Assembly (NCBI GenBank): GCA_007131465.1
Contig: SLQN01000433.1
Location: 1-5,272 of the forward strand
Direction of reading: 5' to 3'
From: Paracoccaceae bacterium
GTDB lineage: Bacteria; Pseudomonadota; Alphaproteobacteria; Rhodobacterales; Rhodobacteraceae
Length of the DNA: 5,272 bases
Shown: in pieces, positions 1 to 4,643 of the stretch
Position numbering within the stretch: position 1 is the stretch's first letter
Layout of the letters: each line of letters begins with the position of its first letter
The notes under the pieces: model-generated
Seen by the model: only the letters and a program-made list of their open reading frames with translations
Database searches by the model: none
What the model was told of the DNA's origin: nothing
Position numbers and translations under genes: made by a program

Positions 1-161
1 ACTGACAGATTGCCCCGGAACCGGACGGCGCGCAGCCTGGCGACAGACTGCATGTCCTCGGCATCCGCGGCAAGTCGAAGCGAAACGGCACCCAGCTGCG
101 CGTCAATCTGACCCGCGCCCAAAGCCTCGATCCTGTGGCGGTTCCGACCCAAAGCCTCCAT
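1..161 (-). CDS. olsB: OlsB-like ornithine-acyl-ACP N-acyltransferase (GNAT superfamily), N-terminal part
   Basis: Only the first 53 codons are present; the gene leaves the window at base 1. Reading leftward from ATG 161-159 there is no stop. A poorly conserved head of about 28 residues is followed by SLRLAADAEDMQSVARLR and VRFRG, which resembles the beginning of the GNAT fold in OlsB-type proteins (LRLA..., then RLR.xRF). OlsB transfers a 3-hydroxyacyl chain from ACP to the alpha-amino group of ornithine, giving lyso-ornithine lipid at the inner membrane; this is family knowledge. A GAGGG at 175-171 lies nine bases before the ATG and serves as a fair ribosome-binding site. The gene lies 50 bp downstream of bamE on the same strand, so the two could be co-transcribed. 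The head carries an EALG...EALG duplication (see the repeat at 118-158). With so little sequence, another GNAT acetyltransferase cannot be excluded. Confidence 0.6.
   Translation of the reverse strand, partial: MEALGRNRHRIEALGAGQIDAQLGAVSLRLAADAEDMQSVARLRAVRFRGNLS
118..158. repeat. 11-bp direct repeat in the OlsB-like N-terminus
   Basis: CCCAAAGCCTC occurs at 118-128 and again at 148-158, exactly 30 bp apart. Beyond it, after one mismatch, ATCC is also shared. On the minus strand both copies encode EALG in frame, ten codons apart. The period suggests an old in-frame slippage duplication that has since diverged. It lies in the part of the protein before the recognisable GNAT core, where extra residues are easily tolerated. 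Confidence 0.6.
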
Positions 162-211
162 CCCGCGACACCCTCGCGCTGTTGCTCGGAAGTTCCGCCT
201 GCGTCCCTCTG

Positions 212-664
212 TCAGTTCCTGCTCAGCATCTGTGCCGGGTTGAACTGCCCGAAATTCCCCAGAACCTGCCGCAGCAGCGTCATTCCAGTTGGCCCGGTGG
301 ATGTGACACGCCGCGACAGGGCGACGACCTCGCCATCTTCCAAGCCGAAGCGTTCGATATTCGACACCCGGTCAGACCCGTCGAACGATACCTTCACCAC
401 CTCGCGACGGGTTTCGACCGGTGTGCGCCAGCCTTGATGCACCCAGTCACTTTGCACATAATACCAGTCGGACCCGGTCATCAGCCCGGTCAGATTCGGA
501 CGCCCGATCGCGGCTTCCACGGTCTCGCGCGTGTCGCGCCTCACCTCGATTTCCGCTAGCTGCATGTCGTCAGGGGCATAGCCGTGGAACCGCTGCTGCG
601 GGCTGCACCCTGCGAGCATAAGCATCAGGACCGGGAGGACAAGCCTGATCAAACCATTTCTCAT
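212..664 (-). CDS. bamE: Outer membrane protein assembly factor BamE (SmpA/OmlA family lipoprotein)
   Basis: Predicted 150-residue lipoprotein. BamE is a small accessory of the BAM complex, which inserts beta-barrel proteins into the outer membrane from the periplasmic face. Residues 1-19 form a lipoprotein signal peptide: MRN, then a hydrophobic run, then a LAGC lipobox with Cys20 as the lipidated residue. After it come the features of the SmpA/OmlA fold as seen in alphaproteobacteria: RFHGY (25-29), DTRETVEAAIGRP (44-56), WYYV (67-70), VVKVSFD (89-95), RFGLEDGEVVALSRRV (105-120) and a LLRQVLGNFG tail (130-139). The frame is open upstream to an ATG at 703, but that start would put 13 residues before the signal peptide and overlaps the best -10 box. 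ATG 664 places the signal correctly and has AGGCAG just upstream. The gene is transcribed away from the DUF177 gene and is followed by the OlsB-like gene. Confidence 0.92.
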   Translation of the reverse strand: MRNGLIRLVLPVLMLMLAGCSPQQRFHGYAPDDMQLAEIEVRRDTRETVEAAIGRPNLTGLMTGSDWYYVQSDWVHQGWRTPVETRREVVKVSFDGSDRVSNIERFGLEDGEVVALSRRVTSTGPTGMTLLRQVLGNFGQFNPAQMLSRN

Positions 665-701
665 CTGCCTGCGCCTACCCCACGTCTGGTTGCCGCGACC
701 C

Positions 702-729
702 AATGTACCTTGAGTCCCATGCGTTTCAA
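702..729 (-). promoter_or_regulatory. Probable sigma-70-type promoter of bamE
   Basis: Reading the minus strand, TTGAAA (729-724; five of six match TTGACA) is followed after 16 bp by TACATT (707-702; four of six match TATAAT). Transcription would start near 695, giving an untranslated leader of about 30 bases before ATG 664. This is a pattern match read by eye. It agrees with choosing ATG 664 rather than 703 as the bamE start. Confidence 0.45.
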
Positions 730-786
730 TCCTTGCCCGGTCAGGTTACCGCCCGCCTCTTGCGTAAAGGGATACAGAATGACGCC

Positions 787-829
787 TGACACTTCAAGAA
801 AGGAACGCAGTGCCCTATATCAAGTGTCA
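787..829. promoter_or_regulatory. 8-bp perfect dyad upstream of the DUF177 gene, possible operator/promoter
   Basis: TGACACTT at 787-794 is matched by its exact reverse complement AAGTGTCA at 822-829, with 27 bp between the arms. Between them lies CTATATC (815-821), the best -10-like sequence in this divergent region, preceded at 17 bp by a poor -35 (TTCAAG, 793-798). The site lies 28 bp before the preferred GTG start at 857. Two half-sites about three helical turns apart (35 bp centre to centre) around a promoter would suit a dimeric or looping regulator, but no known factor is recognised. If translation instead began at ATG 779 the dyad would lie within the gene. Confidence 0.3.
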
Positions 830-856
830 TCCCTGATCCCGGAAGGACGCGAACCT

Positions 857-1480
857 GTGTCACACGCCCCGCTCCCGATAACCGCCATTTCCCTGATTGC
901 GCCCCTGCGCGTCACCCAGCTTGACGGGCGCAAGACCAAGGTGATCGACCTGCAACCCGATGCCGAAACCCGCGGCCGGATCGCAGAGGCCTTCGGGCTT
1001 TCAGCCCTGAAGAAATTCCGCTTCACTGCGCGGCTGGCCCCGTTTGGCAAGCATGACTGGGAACTTCTTGGCGAAATCGGCGCGACTGTCGTGCAGCCCT
1101 GCGCCGTAACGCTGGAGCCGGTGGCAACCCGGATCGACGAACCTGTCCAGCGCCGGTTTCTGGCCGACATGCCCCAGCCGGAAGGACTGGAAATCGAGAT
1201 GCCCGAAGACGACAGCCTCGAGCCGCTCGGCACGCAGATCGACATCAGCGCAATCGCCCTTGAGGCACTGTCGCTCGCCATCCCGGCCTTTCCGCGCGCC
1301 CAGCCCCGCGAGGGCGCGGCGGTGATTGCGCTGGACAGCCGCCCCCCCGGCGCACCCCCGATCACTGCGCAGGAAACCCGCCCCTTCGCAGCACTGGAGG
1401 CGCTGAAGTACAGGATGCAACACCCTGACCCCGAATCCGACAGGCAGATCACAAACCAGCGGGACCGGGACAAGAACTAA
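857..1480 (+). CDS. DUF177 / YceD-family protein
   Basis: Predicted 207 residues from GTG 857. The DUF177 (YceD) family is linked to 23S rRNA accumulation in bacteria and chloroplasts and is typically encoded next to rpmF, as here. Family marks seen: PLRVTQLDGRKT near 16-27, the GLSALKKFRF strand region (47-56), the central VVQPCAVTLEPV (78-89) with the protein's only cysteine (Cys82), the acidic EIEMPEDDSLEPLG (112-125), IDISAIALEALSLAIPAFPRA (128-148) and the C-terminal RPFAALEALK (175-184). Start choice: GGAAGGA (841-847) lies nine bases before GTG 857. An upstream in-frame ATG at 779 also has a good site (AAAGGGA, 766-772) and would give 233 residues. However, only about 12 of the 26 intervening codons end in G/C (AGA, CTA, TAT, TCA, CAA occur), against about 34 of the 42 codons after 857, and homologues begin shortly before the PLRV core. 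A seven-C run (1342-1348) does not break the frame. Confidence 0.85.
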   Translation: MSHAPLPITAISLIAPLRVTQLDGRKTKVIDLQPDAETRGRIAEAFGLSALKKFRFTARLAPFGKHDWELLGEIGATVVQPCAVTLEPVATRIDEPVQRRFLADMPQPEGLEIEMPEDDSLEPLGTQIDISAIALEALSLAIPAFPRAQPREGAAVIALDSRPPGAPPITAQETRPFAALEALKYRMQHPDPESDRQITNQRDRDKN

Positions 1481-1569
1481 GGCGATGTGCGCAAGGGACT
1501 CCCTGCTCAGCCGCCGAATAAAGAATGCCCCGCATCGCACGAACGCCCCTTGCGGGCCTTCAGGTCCGC

Positions 1570-1612
1570 GACGCGCCCGAGTGGCCTGCCTTCAGGCCGC
1601 ACCGGGCGCGTC
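1570..1612 (+). repeat. Long stable stem-loop (18 base pairs in 43 nt)
   Basis: GACGCGCCCG (1570-1579) pairs perfectly with CGGGCGCGTC (1603-1612). Inside, after a small asymmetric bulge (A1580 against A1601-C1602), GTGGCCTG (1581-1588) pairs with CAGGCCGC (1593-1600, one G-U pair) around a CCTT tetraloop. A further outer stem is possible between AGGTCC (1562-1567) and GGACCT (1631-1636). No run of T follows, so it is not a standard intrinsic terminator. It lies 90 bases after the DUF177 stop codon. Confidence 0.65.
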
Positions 1613-1720
1613 CTTCCCTGGCCGGTCCGGGGACCTCTGCTGCCTGCCACGAACCGGCCATGCGCCCAAGTCTCGTGCCAAGGTCGCGCCGCACCTCTTG
1701 CCTGCATACCGCATGAGCGC

Positions 1721-1799
1721 TTGCGGGGCCGGAAAATGTCACTATTTTACGTGCTCCGTGCATTGGGGGCTTGGAAGCCCGGGTCATTCCGTGTATTCC
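1721..1799 (+). promoter_or_regulatory. Candidate promoter region for rpmF-plsX-fabH
   Basis: Two weak sigma-70-like pairs lie in the only relatively A+T-rich part of this gap. TTGCGG (1721-1726) with TATTTT (1743-1748) has a 16-bp spacer. TTGGAA (1771-1776) with TATTCC (1794-1799) has a 17-bp spacer. Neither is close to consensus. A promoter here would give an rpmF leader of roughly 80 to 130 bases. Read-through from the DUF177 gene is the alternative. Confidence 0.25.
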
Positions 1800-1887
1800 G
1801 CGCCGAAATCGCATCTTCTCAATTTTGCGTCGAGACAGCCCTTGTGCAGGGTAGACAGTCGCGATGCCCTGACAACAGAGGTCTGAT

Positions 1888-2094
1888 ATGGCTGTTCAAC
1901 AGAACCGGGTAACCCGCTCGCGGCGCAACATGCGCCGTGCGCATGACGCACTGGTTGCTTCCAACCCCAATGAATGCAGCAATTGCGGCGAACTGAAGCG
2001 CCCGCATCATGTCTGTCCGTCCTGTGGCCATTACAATGACCGCGAAGTGATCGCACAGGCAGGCGATGTCGATCTGGAAGACGACGCCGCATAA
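1888..2094 (+). CDS. rpmF: 50S ribosomal protein L32 (bL32)
   Basis: A 68-residue component of the large ribosomal subunit, of the usual length for alphaproteobacteria. It starts [20 protein letters not shown], the basic N-terminal extension that threads into rRNA. It then carries a complete zinc-ribbon Cys set, C30-x2-C33-x9-C43-x2-C46, in the C+ form of L32, and ends in an acidic tail (DVDLEDDAA). AGAGG (1877-1881), six bases before ATG 1888, is a clear ribosome-binding site. The gene sits 407 bp after the DUF177 gene and 47 bp before plsX, the order known from many proteobacteria. Confidence 0.97.
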   Translation: MAVQQNRVTRSRRNMRRAHDALVASNPNECSNCGELKRPHHVCPSCGHYNDREVIAQAGDVDLEDDAA

Positions 2095-2121
2095 GCGCGC
2101 CTGTCCCGCTAGGGGTGATAC

Positions 2122-2145
2122 ATGGCCAGCGTGCGGTTCGCATGA
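2122..2145 (+). CDS. Candidate 7-codon upstream ORF (leader peptide MASVRFA) coupled to plsX
   Basis: AGGGG (2111-2115), six bases before ATG 2122, is the only good ribosome-binding site between rpmF and plsX, and it is spaced for this ATG rather than for any plsX start. The frame reads MASVRFA and ends in TGA at 2143-2145. That stop overlaps the plsX ATG (2142-2144) as ATGA, the arrangement used for termination-reinitiation. The AGGGG can also pair weakly with CCC (2105-2107) over a GCTA loop, which could limit access. This is inference from sequence layout; nothing shows that the peptide is made. Confidence 0.35.
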   Translation: MASVRFA

Positions 2146-3263
2146 CACATGACAGCGGCACCAGGGTCACGATCTCCGTGGATGCGATGGGGGGCGATGC
2201 CGGCCCTTCGGCTGTTGTTGAAGGCTGCGCGATCTCGGCCGGCAAGAACCCTGACATCGCGTTTATCCTGCATGGCGACGAGGCTGCATTGAAGGCGCTG
2301 GTGGCCAAGGAGGGGATTCTCGCCGGGCGAACAGATATCCGCCACAGCCCCGGCGTGGTGCGCATGGATGACAAACCCGCGCAGGTCATGCGCCGCGGGC
2401 GCGAAACCTCGATGTGGTCGGCGCTGACTTCGGTGCGCGCGGGCGAGGCACAGGCGGCGGTCTCCTGCGGCAATACCGGCGCGCTGATGGCGGTGTCGAT
2501 GTTACGGTTGCGCAAGTTGGCCGGGGTTCACCGCCCCGCGATTGCCTGCCTGTGGCCATCGCGGGGAAGCAGCGGGTTCAACACGCTTCTCGATGTCGGG
2601 GCTGATGTGCGCGCAGATGAGGAATCGCTGCTGCAATATGCCCTGATGGGGGCGGCTTACTACCGCAACGCCTTCAATGCGCCGCGCCCGCGTGTGGGGC
2701 TGTTGAATGTCGGCACGGAAGATAACAAGGGCCGCGCCGAAATCAGGGAAGCCGCCCTTCTGATCGCGGATGCGGCGGAAATCGGTCGCTACGAATTCGT
2801 GGGCTTTGTCGAGGGCACGGATCTGGCCGCGGCGCATGTCGATGTGATCGTGACTGATGGGTTCACGGGCAATATCGCGCTCAAGACCGGGGAAGGCACA
2901 GCAAGGCTGATCTCCGACGCGCTGCGCGAGGAACTGACCGCCACGCTGCTGTCAAAACTTGGTGCACTGGCGGCCTCTGGCCCGCTGCGGCGAATGCACA
3001 AGCGCATGGACCCGCGCCGCATGAATGGCGGTGTCTTTCTGGGGCTGAACGGCACTGTCGTCAAATCGCATGGCTCGGCCGATGGAACCGGTGTGTCAGC
3101 GGCCATCCGGCTGGCCTTCACTCTCGCAAAATCCGGGTTTCAGGAGCGGATGGCCGAACGTCTGGCCTCGGTCGCCGACGCAGTCGAGGAACGCGCACTC
3201 TCTGCTCAGACAAAGGCCACGCAGGCCACACAGGATGACCATAACGACAAGGGGAAGTCATGA
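2142..3263 (+). CDS. plsX: Phosphate acyltransferase PlsX
   Basis: Predicted 373 residues. PlsX converts acyl-ACP and phosphate to acyl-phosphate, the donor used by PlsY to acylate glycerol-3-phosphate in phospholipid synthesis. It is a peripheral protein at the cytoplasmic membrane. Family motifs in order: ISVDAMGGD (11-19), MDDKPAQVMRRGRETSMW (75-92), AVSCGNTGALMA (106-117), LLDVGA (149-154), VGLLNVGTEDNKG (185-197), VIVTDGFTGNIALKTGEG (235-252) and GGVFLGLNGTVVKSHGSADG (296-315). The last 25 or so residues are a polar, Ala/Gln/Asp-rich tail. ATG 2142 is chosen because it begins shortly before the conserved ISVDAMGGD. A GTG at 2115 in the same frame has no usable ribosome-binding site, since AGGGG overlaps it. 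ATG 2142 itself has no good site either, hence the coupling proposal for the small ORF at 2122. The stop overlaps fabH by four bases. Confidence 0.96.
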   Translation: MTHDSGTRVTISVDAMGGDAGPSAVVEGCAISAGKNPDIAFILHGDEAALKALVAKEGILAGRTDIRHSPGVVRMDDKPAQVMRRGRETSMWSALTSVRAGEAQAAVSCGNTGALMAVSMLRLRKLAGVHRPAIACLWPSRGSSGFNTLLDVGADVRADEESLLQYALMGAAYYRNAFNAPRPRVGLLNVGTEDNKGRAEIREAALLIADAAEIGRYEFVGFVEGTDLAAAHVDVIVTDGFTGNIALKTGEGTARLISDALREELTATLLSKLGALAASGPLRRMHKRMDPRRMNGGVFLGLNGTVVKSHGSADGTGVSAAIRLAFTLAKSGFQERMAERLASVADAVEERALSAQTKATQATQDDHNDKGKS

Positions 3264-4237
3264 CCAGTCTTCGGCCAGTGATTCGCGGCACAGGCCATTA
3301 CCTGCCGGCGCGGGTGGTCCCGAATTCGGAATTTACCAAGTCGCTGGATACGTCCGATGAATGGATCATCTCGCGCTCGGGCATTGAACGGCGACATTTC
3401 GCGGCTGAAGGCGAATACACGTCCGACCTCGCCATCCATGCTGGCCGGGCGGCACTGGCCAATGCCGGGCTGGACGCGGATGCGATCGACGCCGTCATCG
3501 TGGCTACTTCGACCCCTGATTACACCTTCCCGGCGGTCGCCACGCAGGTTCAGGACGGGCTTGGCATGACGCGTGGCTTCGCCTTTGACATTCAGGCGGT
3601 CTGCGCTGGATTCGTCTTCGCGCTGGCCAATGCCAGCGGTCTTATCATGGCCGGGCAGGCCCGGCGCGTACTGGTCATCGGCGCAGAGACCTTCTCGCGC
3701 ATCATGGACTGGACGGATCGTGGCAGCTGTGTGCTGTTTGGCGATGGGGCGGGCGCTGTCGTGCTGGAAGCGCAGCCGGGCGTGGGCGACACCACCGATC
3801 GCGGCGTTCTTGCCTGTGATCTGCATTCCGATGGCCGCTACCGCGACCTGCTATATGTCGATGGCGGAGTTTCGCGCACCGGGGCTGCGGGCCAGTTGCG
3901 CATGCAGGGGCGTGAAGTGTTTCGGCATGCGGTCGAGAAACTGTCGGCCACGGCATTGGCAGTGCTGGAAAAGGCCGGGTTGCAGGCTGCTGATCTGGAC
4001 TGGATCGTACCGCATCAGGCCAATCTGCGCATTATCAAGGGTACAGCGCAAAAGCTTGGTTTACCTATGGAAAAGATCATCGTGACGGTTCAGGATCATG
4101 GCAATACCTCGGCCGCCTCGATCCCGCTGGCACTGTCAGTGGCCAATGCACAGGGTCGTTTCAAGCCTGGCGACCTGATCCTGACCGAGGCGATTGGCGG
4201 CGGGTTGAGCTGGGGTGCCGTGGTGCTGCGTTGGTGA
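3260..4237 (+). CDS. fabH: 3-oxoacyl-[acyl-carrier-protein] synthase III (FabH, KAS III)
   Basis: Predicted 325 residues, normal for the family. FabH starts type II fatty acid synthesis in the cytoplasm by condensing an acyl-CoA (usually acetyl-CoA) with malonyl-ACP to give acetoacetyl-ACP. The Cys-His-Asn triad is complete: Cys115 in [14 protein letters not shown], His252 in [12 protein letters not shown], and Asn282 in [12 protein letters not shown]. Other family marks are GTGHYLP (10-16), [16 protein letters not shown] (33-48), [13 protein letters not shown] (158-170) and the glycine-rich ending [23 protein letters not shown] (3249-3256) precedes the ATG, and ATGA (3260-3263) joins the fabH start to the plsX stop, so translation of the two is probably coupled. 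A 94-bp gap separates it from ihfA. No missing catalytic residue or truncation is seen. Confidence 0.97.
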   Translation: MTSLRPVIRGTGHYLPARVVPNSEFTKSLDTSDEWIISRSGIERRHFAAEGEYTSDLAIHAGRAALANAGLDADAIDAVIVATSTPDYTFPAVATQVQDGLGMTRGFAFDIQAVCAGFVFALANASGLIMAGQARRVLVIGAETFSRIMDWTDRGSCVLFGDGAGAVVLEAQPGVGDTTDRGVLACDLHSDGRYRDLLYVDGGVSRTGAAGQLRMQGREVFRHAVEKLSATALAVLEKAGLQAADLDWIVPHQANLRIIKGTAQKLGLPMEKIIVTVQDHGNTSAASIPLALSVANAQGRFKPGDLILTEAIGGGLSWGAVVLRW

Positions 4238-4267
4238 CGCCTCACCTGTCGCAATTACACAGCCCTG

Positions 4268-4280
4268 CAACCACCTGATA
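4268..4280 (-). promoter_or_regulatory. Consensus IHF binding site upstream of ihfA
   Basis: On the minus strand the 13 bases read TATCAGGTGGTTG, matching every position of the enterobacterial IHF consensus WATCARNNNNTTR. The site directly abuts the TTGACT -35 candidate at 4281. On the 5' side of the core (plus-strand 4281-4300) the DNA is fairly A+T-rich for this region, as at many IHF sites. IHF genes are known to be autoregulated in E. coli, so feedback control is a reasonable inference, but binding is not shown. Confidence 0.45.
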
Positions 4281-4309
4281 TTGACTCGAAAATCTCTTTC
4301 GCCCAAAGT
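4281..4309 (+). promoter_or_regulatory. Candidate promoter of ihfA with a dyad in the spacer
   Basis: TTGACT (4281-4286; five of six match the -35 consensus) is followed after 17 bp by CAAAGT (4304-4309; a weak -10, three of six). The spacer contains a short dyad, CGAAA (4287-4291) and TTTCG (4297-4301), and CTCGAAAA occurs twice, at 4285-4292 and 4310-4317. The ihfA start codon lies 22 bp after the -10. The promoter would serve ihfA and the MerR gene independently of the plsX-fabH operon. Confidence 0.4.
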
Positions 4310-4331
4310 CTCGAAAACAGCGGGGGAAAGT

Positions 4332-4640
4332 ATGTCGGAAAAGACATTGACGCGAATGGATCTGACGGAAGCCGTCTTTCGAGAGGTTGGGCTGTCCCGC
4401 AACGAATCCTCTGCGCTGGTGGACGCTGTCCTGCAACATATTTCGGATGCGCTGGTCCGGGGCGAGCAGGTGAAGATCTCGTCTTTCGGCACGTTTTCCG
4501 CGCGCGACAAGAATGCCCGCATCGGGCGCAACCCGAAGACAGGGCAGGAAGTGCCGATTTCACCGCGGCGCGTCCTGTCATTTCGTCCGTCGCATCTGAT
4601 GAAGGATCGCGTCGCTGAAGGTAACCGGAAGCAGGAATGA
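4332..4640 (+). CDS. ihfA: Integration host factor subunit alpha
   Basis: Predicted 102 residues, the usual IHF-alpha length. With IHF-beta it forms the heterodimer that bends DNA sharply in the nucleoid, acting in transcription, recombination and replication. The sequence starts [25 protein letters not shown], giving the N-terminal dimerisation helices. It has the HU/IHF core [17 protein letters not shown] (44-60), the beta-arm tip GRNPKTG (65-71) with the intercalating Pro68, and the alpha-subunit ending [16 protein letters not shown] (79-94). The alpha subunit is favoured over HU or IHF-beta by the [12 protein letters not shown] start, the [11 protein letters not shown] end and the fabH/MerR neighbours; it closely resembles the Rhodobacter HimA protein as I remember it. 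ATG 4332 follows a GGGGGAA purine tract (4322-4328). An in-frame ATG at 4215 inside fabH is discarded because its extra 39 residues look random. Confidence 0.95.
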   Translation: MSEKTLTRMDLTEAVFREVGLSRNESSALVDAVLQHISDALVRGEQVKISSFGTFSARDKNARIGRNPKTGQEVPISPRRVLSFRPSHLMKDRVAEGNRKQE

Positions 4641-4643
4641 TAT

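Larger units (their letters stand above)
1481..1887 (+). other. 407-bp non-coding stretch before rpmF, rich in complementary segments (possible structured leader or ncRNA)
   Basis: No convincing protein gene is seen on either strand; the open frames here have implausible Cys/Pro/Arg/Ser-rich compositions and several overlap each other. The left part (1481-1740) is very GC-rich and holds several perfect complementary segments: 1490-1497 with 1547-1554, the strong hairpin 1570-1612, 1562-1567 with 1631-1636, 1619-1626 with 1653-1660, and CCGCA/TGCGG at 1709-1713 and 1722-1726. The right part (1731-1830) is richer in A+T, as expected of a promoter region. A small hairpin GGGCTT/AAGCCC lies at 1767-1780. 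No tRNA, tmRNA, SRP RNA or riboswitch core was recognised. It may be a long rpmF leader, the 3' tail of the DUF177 transcript, or an independent small RNA. Confidence 0.4.

Noticed and set aside
135..621. Plus-strand open frames opposite bamE and the OlsB-like start
   Set aside because: The minus-strand BamE lipoprotein is clear; the plus-strand translations are Pro/Ser/Arg/Cys-rich without domain features.
665..703. Upstream ATG 703 as the bamE start
   Set aside because: It would add 13 residues ahead of a standard lipoprotein signal peptide and would begin within the probable -10 box.
1342..1348. Seven-C run in the DUF177 gene as a frameshift or phase-variation site
   Set aside because: The frame is intact through the run and the conserved RPFAALEALK ending follows correctly; the run is short for phase variation.
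820..1540. Long minus-strand open frames opposite the DUF177 gene
   Set aside because: The plus strand carries a recognisable DUF177 protein with family motifs; the reverse frames are Ser/Arg/Gly-rich and match nothing, as expected for antisense frames in GC-rich coding DNA.
1507..1814. Minus-strand open frames in the gap before rpmF
   Set aside because: Short, Arg/Gly/Ala-rich, no motif and no convincing start signal.
1485..1912. Two overlapping plus-strand open frames (ATG 1485 and ATG 1487) in the gap before rpmF
   Set aside because: They overlap each other in different frames, one runs into rpmF, their composition is not protein-like, and there is no well-spaced ribosome-binding site. 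RNA structure explains the segment better.
2115..2141. GTG 2115 as the plsX start
   Set aside because: The AGGGG Shine-Dalgarno overlaps this codon and so cannot serve it, and the added residues (MIHGQRAVR) are not typical of PlsX.
1784..2515. 243-residue minus-strand open frame across rpmF and the plsX start
   Set aside because: It is antisense to two unmistakable genes, and the translation lacks any recognisable fold.
4233..4246. GGTGA-CGCC-TCACC hairpin at the fabH stop codon as a terminator
   Set aside because: Only five base pairs and no following T-run; too weak to call an intrinsic terminator.
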